Assembly: GCF_019929185.1 (NCBI RefSeq)
Contig: NZ_JAHZPC010000016.1
Coordinates: 1-39,053, forward strand
Direction: 5' to 3'
DNA from: Streptococcus parasanguinis
GTDB taxonomy: Bacteria; Bacillota; Bacilli; Lactobacillales; Streptococcaceae
DNA length: 39,053 nucleotides
Position numbers and translations under genes: made by a program
Shown: positions 16,807 to 26,070 of the stretch, piece by piece
How the letters are laid out: each line of letters begins with the position of its first letter
Numbering within the stretch: position 1 is the stretch's first letter
Notes under the pieces: generated by a model
Seen by the model: only the letters and a program-made list of their open reading frames with translations
Told to the model about the DNA's origin: nothing
Database searches by the model: none

Positions 16807-16878
16807 ATGAAAATCTCAGTTAATTATCCAAAACGCTTTAAGAAATTGCCACAACAAGGTTCTTGTTACGGCGAATAA
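16807..16878 (+). CDS. small cationic peptide ORF (23 aa)
   Basis: An unlisted short frame begins at ATG 16807 behind GAGGT (16795-16799). It has its own promoter and terminator. The product begins MKISVNYPKRFKKLPQQ and ends GSCYGE. It is basic in the middle (KRFKK), has one cysteine near the C-terminus, and no hydrophobic export signal. I do not recognise it. It could be a regulatory or signalling peptide or a small ribosome-associated protein, or the frame may be incidental to the small RNA. No processing or transport gene is adjacent. Confidence 0.4.
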   Translation: MKISVNYPKRFKKLPQQGSCYGE

Positions 16879-16918
16879 ACACTTCTCTTCATTTTTCATA
16901 AGAAACTCCTAAAGAAGG

Positions 16919-16943
16919 CTCTACCCGAAAGGGTAGAGTTTTT
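16919..16943 (+). terminator. terminator of the small transcript
   Basis: CTCTACCC and GGGTAGAG form a perfect 8-bp stem with a stable GAAA tetraloop, followed by TTTTT. It lies 25 bases before the polA -10. Confidence 0.9.
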
Positions 16944-16967
16944 ATGTACCAGAGACCTTGTGATTCG

Positions 16968-16976
16968 TGGTATAAT
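16968..16976 (+). promoter_or_regulatory. extended -10 promoter directly before polA
   Basis: TGGTATAAT (16968-16976) is a perfect extended -10. The expected start, six to seven bases later, falls at 16982-16983, the first base of the polA ATG. The message would have essentially no leader. Confidence 0.75.
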
Positions 16977-16982
16977 AAGCCT

Positions 16983-19628
16983 ATGGAAAAAAAGAATAAA
17001 TTACTACTCATCGACGGGTCTTCCGTCGCTTTTCGTGCCTTTTTCGCACTCTATCATCAAATTGATCGCTTCAAAAATGCCAATGGTCTGCATACCAATG
17101 CGGTCTATGGCTTTAATCTCATGTTGAGCCATCTCTTGGAGCGCATCCAACCAACCCATGTTCTCGTTGCTTTTGATGCAGGAAAGACGACCTTTCGGAC
17201 GGAGATGTATGCCGACTACAAAGGGGGCCGTGCAAAAACTCCAGATGAGTTCCGTGAGCAGTTCCCTTTCATTCGTGAGCAATTAGACCATCTGGGAATC
17301 CGCCATTATGAGCTAGCCCAGTATGAAGCGGATGATATTATTGGAACGCTTGATAAGATGGCAGAAGCTACCTCAGTACCCTTTGAAGTCACCATTGTCT
17401 CTGGGGACAAGGATTTGATCCAGCTGACGGATGACAATACGGTGGTTGAAATCTCCAAAAAAGGGGTGGCAGAGTTTGAAGAATTCACTCCAGCCTATCT
17501 GAAAGAAAAGATGGGACTGACACCAGAGCAATTTATCGACCTCAAGGCCTTGATGGGAGATAAGTCGGATAATATCCCAGGTGTCACCAAAATCGGAGAA
17601 AAGACCGGGATCAAACTACTCCTAGAGTACGGGTCTCTCGATGGTATTTATGAGCATATCGACGAGATGAAGGCTTCTAAGATGAAGGAAAACCTCATCA
17701 ACGACAAGGAGCAGGCCTATCTGTCTAAGACTCTCGCAACCATCGATACCAATGCGCCTATTGAAATTGGCCTGGACGATATCACTTATTCGGGTCCTCA
17801 TCTAGAAAATCTCGCCAAGTTTTATGAGGAGATGGGCTTCAAGCAACTCCGTCAGGCCTTGGATCTCAGTGGAGAAGAGGCGGCTCCTGTAGCCATTGAC
17901 TATACAGAAGTCGAGCAAGTCACTCCAGATATGCTTACGGAAGATAGTTTCTTCCATTTCGAGATTTTTGGGGACAACTACCATACGGAACCCATCATTG
18001 GTTTCGCATGGGGGACCAAAGGTCAGCTCTACGCAAGTACAGATACTGCTCTTTTACAAACACCGATTTTCAAAGAATTTCTCGAAAAAACACCCCTCAA
18101 GGTCTATGACTTTAAGCGGGCCAAGGTCTTGCTCAGCCACTTGGACATTACCTTGCAAAAGCCGGCTTTTGATAGTCGATTGGCCAAGTATCTCTTGTCG
18201 ACCGTAGAGGACAATGAAATTTCAACCATTGCGAGTCTCTATAGTCAGATTGCGCTACCGCTGGACGAAGTCGTTTATGGCAAGGGAGCCAAAAAAGCTA
18301 TCCCAGAAAAGACCGCCCTATTAGAGCATTTGGCCCGGAAAGTCGCTGTTCTACTGGATACCGAAGAGCCCATGGTAGAGCAGTTGCAGGCCCATGACCA
18401 ACTAGATTTGCTCTATGATATGGAGCAACCGCTAGCAGCTGTTTTGGCCAAGATGGAAATCGCGGGGATCAAGGTAGAGCGTCAGACCCTAGAAGACATG
18501 CAGGTGGAAAACGAAGTGGTCTTGGAGCGCTTGACTCAAGAAATCTACGAGCTTGCAGGAGAAGAGTTTAATATCAATTCTCCAAAACAATTGGGGGTCA
18601 TTCTCTTTGAAAAATTGGGACTCCCTCTTGAATATACTAAGAAGACAAAAACCGGCTATTCAACAGCCGTTGATGTCTTGGAACGCCTGGCTCCAATTGC
18701 ACCGATTGTGTCTAAGATTCTTGAATACCGCCAAATTGCTAAGATCCAGTCGACCTATGTCATCGGTCTTCAAGATTGGATTTTGGAAGATGGGAAGATC
18801 CATACCCGCTATGTACAGGATTTGACGCAGACAGGCCGTTTGTCCAGTGTGGATCCCAACCTGCAAAACATTCCTGTCCGTTTGGAACAAGGTCGTCTTA
18901 TTCGTAAGGCCTTTGTCCCAGAAGAGGAAAACAGTGTCTTGCTGAGTTCGGACTATTCACAAATCGAACTGCGCGTCTTGGCCCATATTTCGGGAGATGA
19001 GCATTTGATTGACGCCTTTAAACATGGGGCAGATATCCATACATCGACTGCTATGCGAGTTTTCAATATTGCAAAACCTGAAGATGTGACGCCGAACGAC
19101 CGTCGCAATGCAAAAGCAGTAAACTTCGGTGTGGTTTATGGAATTTCCGACTTTGGACTGTCTAACAACCTAGGGATCAGTCGAAAAGAAGCCAAGGCTT
19201 ATATTGAGACCTACTTCGAACGCTACCCTGGCATCAAGGACTATATGGAGAGAGTGGTACGGGAAGCGCGTGATAAAGGCTATGTGGAGACCCTCTTCAA
19301 GCGTCGTCGGGAGATTCCAGATATCAATTCTCGCAACTTCAATGTTCGAGGCTTTGCGGAGCGGACAGCTATTAACTCACCGATCCAAGGATCTGCAGCA
19401 GACATCTTGAAAATTGCCATGATCCACTTGGACCAAGCGCTAGAAAGAGGAGCATACAAGACCAAGATGCTTCTTCAAGTGCACGATGAAATCGTTCTGC
19501 AAGTGCCAAGTGATGAACTGGCAGCGATCAAAGAACTAGTCAAAGAGACCATGGAATCCGCTATCGAACTTGCAGTACCACTGGAAGCCGATGAAAACGA
19601 AGGCAAGACATGGTATGAAGCCAAATAA
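16983..19628 (+). CDS. polA: DNA polymerase I
   Basis: 881 residues from ATG 16983. MEKKNKLLLIDGSSVAFRAFF matches the N-terminus of streptococcal Pol I; the in-frame ATG at 16944 lies upstream of the promoter. The N-terminal 5'-3' exonuclease is intact (VAFDAGKTTFR, QYEADDIIGT, SGDKDLIQL, GDKSDNIPG). The middle 3'-5' exonuclease-like domain lacks the DxE motif (FHFEIFGDNY near residue 323), so proofreading is predicted absent. Polymerase motif A (D657 in SDYSQIELR), motif B (RNAKAVNFGVVYG) and motif C (D835 in VHDEIV) are intact. It fills gaps and removes primers in replication and repair. No Shine-Dalgarno precedes the start. Confidence 0.97.
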   Translation: MEKKNKLLLIDGSSVAFRAFFALYHQIDRFKNANGLHTNAVYGFNLMLSHLLERIQPTHVLVAFDAGKTTFRTEMYADYKGGRAKTPDEFREQFPFIREQLDHLGIRHYELAQYEADDIIGTLDKMAEATSVPFEVTIVSGDKDLIQLTDDNTVVEISKKGVAEFEEFTPAYLKEKMGLTPEQFIDLKALMGDKSDNIPGVTKIGEKTGIKLLLEYGSLDGIYEHIDEMKASKMKENLINDKEQAYLSKTLATIDTNAPIEIGLDDITYSGPHLENLAKFYEEMGFKQLRQALDLSGEEAAPVAIDYTEVEQVTPDMLTEDSFFHFEIFGDNYHTEPIIGFAWGTKGQLYASTDTALLQTPIFKEFLEKTPLKVYDFKRAKVLLSHLDITLQKPAFDSRLAKYLLSTVEDNEISTIASLYSQIALPLDEVVYGKGAKKAIPEKTALLEHLARKVAVLLDTEEPMVEQLQAHDQLDLLYDMEQPLAAVLAKMEIAGIKVERQTLEDMQVENEVVLERLTQEIYELAGEEFNINSPKQLGVILFEKLGLPLEYTKKTKTGYSTAVDVLERLAPIAPIVSKILEYRQIAKIQSTYVIGLQDWILEDGKIHTRYVQDLTQTGRLSSVDPNLQNIPVRLEQGRLIRKAFVPEEENSVLLSSDYSQIELRVLAHISGDEHLIDAFKHGADIHTSTAMRVFNIAKPEDVTPNDRRNAKAVNFGVVYGISDFGLSNNLGISRKEAKAYIETYFERYPGIKDYMERVVREARDKGYVETLFKRRREIPDINSRNFNVRGFAERTAINSPIQGSAADILKIAMIHLDQALERGAYKTKMLLQVHDEIVLQVPSDELAAIKELVKETMESAIELAVPLEADENEGKTWYEAK

Positions 19629-19654
19629 AATTGAGTTTGTTCAAAACAGAAAGC

Positions 19655-19685
19655 GGTAGGAGACTTTTCAGTTTCCTACCTCTTT
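19655..19685 (+). terminator. polA terminator
   Basis: GGTAGGA (19655-19661) and TCCTACC (19674-19680) pair, followed by TCTTTT. Confidence 0.8.
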
Positions 19686-19698
19686 TAATGACAAACAC

Positions 19699-19725
19699 TT
19701 GCAATGCCTTCCGTATTGTTATACT
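19699..19725 (+). promoter_or_regulatory. promoter of the CoA-binding protein gene
   Basis: TTGCAA (19699-19704) and TATACT (19720-19725) are 15 bp apart. TGT before the -10 makes it extended, which compensates for the short spacing. Confidence 0.7.
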
Positions 19726-19762
19726 ATTTAAAGAAAGGAAACGCATACAAAAGGAGATTCTT

Positions 19763-20215
19763 ATGGCTTATTCATTTCGCAATCCTAGTGATGGCATTAT
19801 CAAACATTACCTAGAAACGAGCAAGATCATCGCTGTAGTTGGATTATCTGATCGTGAAGACACAACCAGTCATCGTGTCAGTAAGGAGATGCAAGAGCGG
19901 GGCTATCGGATTATTCCTGTTAATCCTCGTGCAGCCGGTGGCCAGATTCTTGGAGAAACGGTGTATGCTAGCTTGCAGGAGATTCCTTTCCCAGTAGATA
20001 TCGTCGATGTATACCGACGCAGTGAGTTTTTACCAGATGTGGCACGTGATTTTATTGAGACGGATGCGAAAATTTTCTGGGCACAATTGGAGCTGGAAAA
20101 TCAAGAAGCAGAAAAAATCCTTCGTGGAGCTGGACGAGAAGATATCGTCATGAACCGCTGTATCAAACGGGAACACACCCGACTGATCTTAGGAGACTCC
20201 CTATACGGTTTATAA
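19763..20215 (+). CDS. CoA-binding protein (CoA_binding_2, YccU/YneT-like)
   Basis: 150 residues from ATG 19763, with AAAGGAG upstream (19749-19755). A longer in-frame start would cross the promoter. The protein is one Rossmann-like CoA-binding domain: KIIAVVGLSDREDTTSHRVS glycine loop, GYRIIPVNPRA, and a conserved FWAQLELEN near residue 99, ending MNRCIKREH. Related proteins bind coenzyme A or nucleotides and resemble the N-terminal part of succinyl-CoA synthetase alpha, but their role is unsettled. It is a single gene with its own promoter. It shares a terminator with the convergent DUF975 gene. Confidence 0.88.
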   Translation: MAYSFRNPSDGIIKHYLETSKIIAVVGLSDREDTTSHRVSKEMQERGYRIIPVNPRAAGGQILGETVYASLQEIPFPVDIVDVYRRSEFLPDVARDFIETDAKIFWAQLELENQEAEKILRGAGREDIVMNRCIKREHTRLILGDSLYGL

Positions 20216-20234
20216 ATGATAAACAATTGATCAT

Positions 20235-20268
20235 AGAAGAAAACCCCAGCTTGCTGGGGTTTTCTTCT
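20235..20268. terminator. strong bidirectional terminator
   Basis: AGAAGAAAACCCCAGC (20235-20250) and GCTGGGGTTTTCTTCT (20253-20268) are a perfect 16-bp inverted repeat with a TT loop. The A- and T-rich outer parts let it terminate both convergent genes. Confidence 0.92.
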
Positions 20269-20273
20269 TACTC

Positions 20274-21143
20274 TTATTCAGTTTCATGGCTTGGATGGCC
20301 TGTAAAATGGCGCGGCCCTTGTTTGATCTGCTTGATTTGATCATAAAAGGCAATTTGGCAGTTGATAAAGTAAGGCATGGTATAAAAGCCGATGACATCG
20401 CGCGTGAAGTAATTCAAGAAGTACCAACCAATCAAGGTTAGATCGAGCACCAAGCGATTGCTGCGGAACCCTTTCATGGTTTCACGACTTTGGCGAAGGA
20501 CTCCAAAGGCTCCCTTGTAGTCGCCGTCTCGTAATTGCTCGTAGAGGATCAATTCGACCAGGCTGAGACTGTAGTATTGTGGCAGGTAAAAGAGGAGGCC
20601 AAGTAGGCCAAGTATGACACCAGCAGTCATCAGAGGCATTTGTTGCATGAGAGATTGGAATTCAGGACTGGAAGCACTCAGAGTGCTAGGGTTGCTCACC
20701 TTATCGTAGATCGCCAAAAATCGAATGCTGGCGTAGGTGCTGATGAGACTCCCCACATAGAGGATGAGTCCCCATAAAAAGAGGACTGCTTGCTTCAAAA
20801 TCAAGGTGGCAAATACAGAGGTAAAGCGATCTTGTTTAAAGATATCTAACACGCGTGTTCGGTGTCCGATCTTGGGATTAATCGTATCTAAATAGCTAAA
20901 AGTCGCACCAACCACTAAAATGGAGATGACAAAGGAGACGACAGAAGGAAAGAGCTGTCGTTGGATCATGTAGATACTTGCTTGCTGCAAGGTCATATCC
21001 GGTAGTAGATTGACCAGATCTTGCCCACTTAAGAGAAAGTTAGCAAGAATGGTCAACAGGACCGGAAGAGCAAAAAGGATAGCTAAGCCCGGTTGCTGGA
21101 CTTGCATGGTACGTGCCCGAAGGCGAATCAGTTTAAGGTTCAT
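20274..21143 (-). CDS. DUF975 family integral membrane protein
   Basis: 289 residues if translation starts at ATG 21143, which has AAGAGAG eight or nine bases upstream on the minus strand. An in-frame ATG six codons earlier lacks a site, and one at 21218 precedes the promoter. Five or six hydrophobic segments fit DUF975, a Firmicutes membrane family of unknown function: near residues 22-38, 70-90, 124-146, 177-195 and 245-260. Family-like SLVELILYEQLRDGDYKGAFGVLRQSRETMKGFR precedes the last helices. The family is near certain; there is no clue to function. It is divergent from tgt with the two promoters about 30 bp apart. Confidence 0.8.
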   Translation of the reverse strand: MNLKLIRLRARTMQVQQPGLAILFALPVLLTILANFLLSGQDLVNLLPDMTLQQASIYMIQRQLFPSVVSFVISILVVGATFSYLDTINPKIGHRTRVLDIFKQDRFTSVFATLILKQAVLFLWGLILYVGSLISTYASIRFLAIYDKVSNPSTLSASSPEFQSLMQQMPLMTAGVILGLLGLLFYLPQYYSLSLVELILYEQLRDGDYKGAFGVLRQSRETMKGFRSNRLVLDLTLIGWYFLNYFTRDVIGFYTMPYFINCQIAFYDQIKQIKQGPRHFTGHPSHETE

Positions 21144-21174
21144 AGATGACACTCTCTTCATAGTAGTACTTTTT

Positions 21175-21183
21175 ATTATAACA
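21175..21183 (-). promoter_or_regulatory. extended -10 promoter of the DUF975 gene
   Basis: On the minus strand the sequence is TGTTATAAT, a perfect extended -10 about 32 bases before the chosen ATG. No strong -35 is seen. Confidence 0.7.
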
Positions 21184-21206
21184 TAAGTCCGTGACAGAGC
21201 CGGTAA

Positions 21207-22436
<1,230 letters not shown>

Positions 22437-22439
22437 GAA

Positions 22440-22561
22440 GAGCTAAATAGCAAGAACAAAGATTGCAGCTATCTAAGAATAATAGGAATAACTGCGAGAC
22501 GCAGTGGTTGATTAGTATCTTTGTTCGCTTGTTAAGCTCCAAAGATAACCTAATCAACTGT
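22440..22561 (+). other. structured intergenic region after tgt
   Basis: Two overlapping inverted repeats occupy this stretch. GAGCT...GAACAAAGAT (22440-22464) pairs with ATCTTTGTTC...AGCTC ending near 22540, and encloses a perfect ACTGCG/CGCAGT hairpin (22490-22504). Alternatively CAGTGGTTGATTAGTATCTTTG (22501-22522) pairs with CAAAGATAACC...CAACTG (22541-22561). The two folds share the ATCTTTG strand and are mutually exclusive. The terminator at 22562 follows directly. No promoter or protein-coding gene was found within. Confidence 0.55.
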
Positions 22562-22621
22562 GCGGGGGGCGAGACGACGAACAAATTGGATATAAATTTG
22601 TTCTGTCTCGCTCCCTTTTTT
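22562..22621 (+). terminator. long terminator before the S10 cluster
   Basis: GGGCGAGAC with GAACAAATT pairs with AAATTTGTTC and GTCTCGCTCCC, with small bulges, followed by TTTTTT. It ends transcription from tgt. Confidence 0.85.
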
Positions 22622-22704
22622 CTATATAATAGCAACTTTTTTTGCGCTCTTTTATTTTCGAAAACACTTTCATTAAAAAAACAAAAAAAATCTTCTCAAA
22701 TCCC

Positions 22705-22733
22705 TTGCATTGGGCCTTTGTTTGTGTTAAACT
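22705..22733 (+). promoter_or_regulatory. S10 operon promoter
   Basis: TTGCAT (22705-22710) and TAAACT (22728-22733) are spaced by 17 bp, with an extended TGT before the -10. An A-rich stretch (22676-22700) lies upstream and may act as an UP element. The start is expected near 22740. Confidence 0.75.
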
Positions 22734-22739
22734 ACTATG

Positions 22740-22869
22740 GTGCTGTGAAAAACAGCTATTAGCTTTGATGCAAGAGGTTGCGACACGCTCGGTTGCATTG
22801 CCACGCAACGCGCGTCGGTTTTCTTGTGGAGCTAGCCTATTATCTTAAATAGACGAAAAGGAGAAAAAG
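22740..22869 (+). promoter_or_regulatory. structured leader of the S10 operon
   Basis: The leader of about 130 nt contains a stable hairpin. CGACACGC (22781-22788) pairs with GCGCGTCG (22810-22817) with one mismatch, and the inner arms GTTGC/GCAAC (22792-22796, 22805-22809) close an 8-base loop. In other bacteria the S10 leader is bound by L4 for feedback control. Whether this hairpin does so is inference. Confidence 0.5.
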
Positions 22870-23178
22870 ATGGCAAACAAAAAAATCCGCATCCGTTTGA
22901 AAGCGTACGAACACCGTACACTCGACACAGCGGCTGCAAAAATCGTAGAATCAGCTACTCGTACAGGTGCACAAGTTGCGGGTCCAATCCCACTTCCAAC
23001 TGAACGTAGCCTCTACACAATTATTCGTGCGACTCACAAATACAAAGACTCTCGCGAACAATTCGAAATGCGTACACACAAACGTTTGATCGACATCATC
23101 AACCCAACTCAAAAAACAGTTGACGCTTTGATGAAATTGGATCTCCCTAGTGGTGTAAACGTAGAAATCAAACTTTAA
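22870..23178 (+). CDS. rpsJ: 30S ribosomal protein S10 (NusE)
   Basis: 102 residues, standard S10, beginning [19 protein letters not shown] and containing the GPIPLPTE loop and the [10 protein letters not shown] segment. S10 sits in the 30S head and also acts as NusE in rRNA antitermination with NusB and NusG. AAAAGGAG lies just before the ATG. It is the first gene of the S10-spc-alpha cluster and follows a structured leader. An 81-base gap to rplC includes a short GAGC/GCTC hairpin but no terminator. Confidence 0.99.
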   Translation: MANKKIRIRLKAYEHRTLDTAAAKIVESATRTGAQVAGPIPLPTERSLYTIIRATHKYKDSREQFEMRTHKRLIDIINPTQKTVDALMKLDLPSGVNVEIKL

Positions 23179-23259
23179 TCTAAAGCTTGATCAAGAGCAT
23201 GAAAAACGCTCGTTAAAAACTTTTTGAAGAAAAAACTATAGAAAAGGAACTATTTTCTC

Positions 23260-23886
23260 ATGACAAAAGGAATCTTAGGGAAAAAAGTGGGAATGACTCA
23301 AATCTTCACTGAAGCTGGCGAATTGATCCCTGTAACAGTTATCGAAGCAACTCCAAACGTTGTTCTTCAAGTTAAAACTGTTGAAACAGATGGTTACAAC
23401 GCTATCCAAGTTGGTTTCGATGACAAACGCGAAGTATTGAGCAACAAACCTGCTAAAGGACATGTAGCAAAAGCTAACACGGCTCCTAAGCGCTTCATTC
23501 GTGAATTCAAAAACGTTGAAGGCTTGGAAGTTGGTGCTGAAATCACAGTTGACACTTTCGAAGCTGGAGACATTGTTGATGTAACTGGTACTTCTAAAGG
23601 TAAAGGCTTCCAAGGCGTTATCAAACGCCACGGACAATCACGTGGACCTATGGCTCACGGTTCTCGTTACCACCGTCGTCCAGGTTCTATGGGACCTGTT
23701 GCACCTAACCGCGTATTCAAAGGTAAAAACCTTGCAGGACGCATGGGTGGCGATCGTGTAACTATTCAAAATCTTGAAGTTGTACAAGTTGTTCCAGAAA
23801 AGAACGTTATCCTTATCAAAGGTAACGTACCAGGTGCTAAGAAATCTCTTATCACTATCAAGTCAGCAGTTAAAGCTGGTAAATAA
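23260..23886 (+). CDS. rplC: 50S ribosomal protein L3
   Basis: 208 residues. L3 is a primary 23S rRNA binder whose long loop reaches towards the peptidyl transferase centre. That loop is visible as [16 protein letters not shown] followed by [17 protein letters not shown] (about 107-148). The N-terminus [16 protein letters not shown] is the family signature. AAAGGAAC precedes ATG 23260. The gene is second in the cluster, 24 bases before rplD. Confidence 0.99.
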   Translation: MTKGILGKKVGMTQIFTEAGELIPVTVIEATPNVVLQVKTVETDGYNAIQVGFDDKREVLSNKPAKGHVAKANTAPKRFIREFKNVEGLEVGAEITVDTFEAGDIVDVTGTSKGKGFQGVIKRHGQSRGPMAHGSRYHRRPGSMGPVAPNRVFKGKNLAGRMGGDRVTIQNLEVVQVVPEKNVILIKGNVPGAKKSLITIKSAVKAGK

Positions 23887-23910
23887 TAAGGAAAGGGGAA
23901 TACAGTCAAA

Positions 23911-24534
23911 ATGGCAAATGTAACATTATTCGACCAAACTGGTAAACAAGCGGGCGAAGTTGTTCTTAACGATGCGATCTTTGGTATCGAACCAAACCAA
24001 GCAGTTGTATTTGATGTGATCATCAGCCAACGTGCTAGCCTTCGTCAAGGGACTCACGCAGTTAAAAACCGCTCAGCCGTTTCAGGTGGCGGACGCAAAC
24101 CATGGCGTCAAAAAGGAACTGGACGTGCTCGTCAAGGTTCTATCCGCTCTCCACAATGGCGTGGTGGTGGAATCGTCTTCGGACCAACTCCACGTAGCTA
24201 TGCGTACAAACTTCCTCAAAAAGTTCGTCGCCTTGCACTTAAATCTGTTTACTCAGAAAAAGTTGCTGAAAACAAATTTGTAGCCGTTGATTCTCTTGAA
24301 TTTACAGCTCCAAAAACTGCTGAATTTGCAAAAGTTCTTGCAGCTTTGAGCATCGATTCTAAAGTCCTTGTTATTCTTGAAGAAGGAAACGAATTCGCAG
24401 CTCTTTCAGCTCGTAACCTTCCAAACGTGAAAGTTGCGACTGCTACAACTGCAAGTGTTCTTGACATCGCAAATAGTGACAAACTTCTTGTTACTCAAGC
24501 AGCTATCTCTAAAATCGAGGAGGTTCTTGCATAA
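23911..24534 (+). CDS. rplD: 50S ribosomal protein L4
   Basis: 207 residues. It carries the extended loop [20 protein letters not shown] (about 62-81) that lines the exit tunnel and, in related bacteria, is a site of macrolide-resistance mutations; the loop looks wild type. L4 is the S10-operon autoregulator in E. coli. AAAGGGG precedes the ATG. Its TAA shares one base with the rplW ATG (TAATG), implying coupled translation. Confidence 0.99.
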   Translation: MANVTLFDQTGKQAGEVVLNDAIFGIEPNQAVVFDVIISQRASLRQGTHAVKNRSAVSGGGRKPWRQKGTGRARQGSIRSPQWRGGGIVFGPTPRSYAYKLPQKVRRLALKSVYSEKVAENKFVAVDSLEFTAPKTAEFAKVLAALSIDSKVLVILEEGNEFAALSARNLPNVKVATATTASVLDIANSDKLLVTQAAISKIEEVLA

Positions 24535-24830
24535 TGAATTTGTATGATGTTATCAAAAAACCTGTTATCACTGAAAAGTCAATGGCTCAACTTGAAGCAG
24601 GCAAATATGTATTCGAAGTTGACACTCGCGCTCACAAACTTTTGATCAAACAAGCTGTTGAAGCTGCGTTTGAAGGTGTAAAAGTTGCGAATGTGAACAC
24701 TGTAAACGTAAAACCTAAAGCAAAACGCGTTGGACGTTACACTGGTTTTACTTCAAAAACTAAAAAAGCTATCATCACGCTTGCAGCTGATTCTAAAGCA
24801 ATCGAGTTGTTTGCTACTGAAGCTGAATAA
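24534..24830 (+). CDS. rplW: 50S ribosomal protein L23
   Basis: 98 residues, normal L23. It begins [17 protein letters not shown] and contains [20 protein letters not shown] and the [13 protein letters not shown] loop. It lies at the peptide tunnel exit and docks signal recognition particle and trigger factor. Its start overlaps the rplD stop by one base; GAGG lies inside the end of rplD. Confidence 0.99.
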   Translation: MNLYDVIKKPVITEKSMAQLEAGKYVFEVDTRAHKLLIKQAVEAAFEGVKVANVNTVNVKPKAKRVGRYTGFTSKTKKAIITLAADSKAIELFATEAE

Positions 24831-24847
24831 TCTAAGGAGGAAATATC

Positions 24848-25681
24848 GTGGGAATTCGTGTTTATAAACCAACAACAAACGGTCGCCGTAATATGACTTC
24901 TTTGGATTTCGCTGAAATCACAACAAACACACCTGAGAAAACTTTGCTTGTTTCTCTTAAAAACAAAGCAGGTCGTAACAACAACGGTCGTATCACAGTT
25001 CGTCACCAAGGTGGTGGACACAAACGTCATTACCGTTTGATCGATTTCAAACGTAACAAAGATGGAGTTGAAGCAGTCGTTAAAACGATCGAATACGATC
25101 CAAACCGCTCAGCTAACATCGCGCTTGTACACTACACTGACGGTGTGAAAGCTTACATCATTGCCCCTAAAGGTCTTGAAGTAGGTCAACGTATCGTATC
25201 AGGACCAGAAGCAGATATCAAAGTCGGAAACGCTCTTCCACTTGCTAACATCCCAGTTGGTACTTTGATCCACAACATCGAATTGAAACCTGGTAAAGGT
25301 GGAGAATTGGTACGTGCTGCTGGAGCTTCTGCTCAAGTATTGGGTTCTGAAGGTAAATATGTACTTGTTCGTCTTCAATCAGGCGAAGTTCGTATGATTC
25401 TTGGAACTTGCCGTGCTACAGTTGGTGTTGTCGGAAACGAACAACATGGACTTGTAAACCTTGGTAAAGCGGGACGTAACCGCTGGAAAGGTGTTCGCCC
25501 TACAGTTCGTGGTTCTGTAATGAACCCGAATGATCACCCACACGGTGGTGGTGAAGGTAAAGCACCAGTTGGACGTAAAGCGCCATCTACTCCTTGGGGT
25601 AAACCTGCGCTTGGTCTTAAAACTCGTAACAAGAAAGCGAAATCTGACAAACTTATCGTTCGTCGTCGCAACCAAAAATAA
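24848..25681 (+). CDS. rplB: 50S ribosomal protein L2
   Basis: 277 residues, standard L2, among the most conserved ribosomal proteins and needed for subunit association and peptidyl transfer. The conserved [20 protein letters not shown] loop (about 224-243) with the functional histidine is intact, as is [19 protein letters not shown]. The start is GTG 24848 behind AAGGAGG (24835-24841). It is followed by a 96-base gap holding a strong hairpin before rpsS. Confidence 0.99.
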   Translation: MGIRVYKPTTNGRRNMTSLDFAEITTNTPEKTLLVSLKNKAGRNNNGRITVRHQGGGHKRHYRLIDFKRNKDGVEAVVKTIEYDPNRSANIALVHYTDGVKAYIIAPKGLEVGQRIVSGPEADIKVGNALPLANIPVGTLIHNIELKPGKGGELVRAAGASAQVLGSEGKYVLVRLQSGEVRMILGTCRATVGVVGNEQHGLVNLGKAGRNRWKGVRPTVRGSVMNPNDHPHGGGEGKAPVGRKAPSTPWGKPALGLKTRNKKAKSDKLIVRRRNQK

Positions 25682-25711
25682 TCATAAGCAACTAGCTTAC
25701 ACTTTCCGCCA

Positions 25712-25743
25712 GCTCGGTAGCGCTGCTTAGCAGCGCAAGCCGC
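25712..25743 (+). other. GC-rich hairpin in the rplB-rpsS gap
   Basis: GCGCTGC (25720-25726) and GCAGCGC (25730-25736) form a perfect stem with a TTA loop, flanked by partly pairing CGG/CCG arms. No U-tract follows, so it is not a classical terminator. It could pause polymerase, set an RNA-processing end, or shield the downstream message. Confidence 0.65.
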
Positions 25744-25777
25744 TGTGGTACTAAATTTTAAAGGAGAAAATTACAAA

Positions 25778-26059
25778 ATGGGACGTAGTCTTAAAAAAGG
25801 ACCTTTCGTCGATGAGCATTTGATGAAAAAAGTTGAAGCTCAAGCAAACGACGAAAAGAAAAAAGTAATTAAAACTTGGTCACGTCGTTCAACGATCTTC
25901 CCAAGTTTCATCGGATACACTATCGCAGTTTATGATGGACGTAAACATGTACCTGTTTACATCCAAGAAGACATGGTAGGTCACAAGCTTGGTGAATTTG
26001 CACCAACTCGTACTTACAAAGGTCACGCGGCAGACGACAAGAAGACACGTAGAAAATAA
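25778..26059 (+). CDS. rpsS: 30S ribosomal protein S19
   Basis: 93 residues from ATG 25778, beginning [15 protein letters not shown] as S19 does. AAAGGAG (25760-25766) lies 11 bases upstream. An in-frame start 11 codons earlier would include the ribosome binding site and is rejected. The conserved [20 protein letters not shown] and [21 protein letters not shown] are present. It binds 16S rRNA in the 30S head together with S13. Confidence 0.99.
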
Positions 26060-26070
26060 GGAGAACATAA

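Larger units (their letters stand above)
16781..16943 (+). ncRNA. csRNA-like small transcript, possibly dual function
   Basis: A transcript from near 16781 to the terminator (CTCTACCC / GGGTAGAG, 16919-16938, then TTTTT) would be about 163 nt. After the small ORF, the tail at about 16895-16912 contains TTTTTCAT then CTCCT six bases later, which is complementary to an AGGAG Shine-Dalgarno plus AUG. This is the same anti-RBS design as the csRNA at 7380. A hairpin AACAAG/CTTGTT (16853-16867) precedes it. It is longer than typical csRNAs and carries an ORF, so it is either a divergent csRNA, a dual-function RNA, or a small mRNA with a chance pyrimidine tail. Confidence 0.5.

Noticed and set aside
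16866..16876. Competence com-box-like TACGGCGAATA
   Set aside because: It resembles TACGAATA only with an insertion, and it lies inside the small ORF with no gene at the right distance.
19631..19762. N-terminal extension of the CoA-binding protein
   Set aside because: It would cross the polA terminator and the gene's own promoter; AAAGGAG marks the start at 19763.
22463..22848. Overlapping frames in the tgt-rpsJ gap on both strands
   Set aside because: They run through the terminator, A-tracts and S10 promoter, lack ribosome binding sites and show no protein-like pattern.
24032..24283. 83-codon frame inside rplD
   Set aside because: It is a +1-frame shadow of a fully conserved ribosomal protein.
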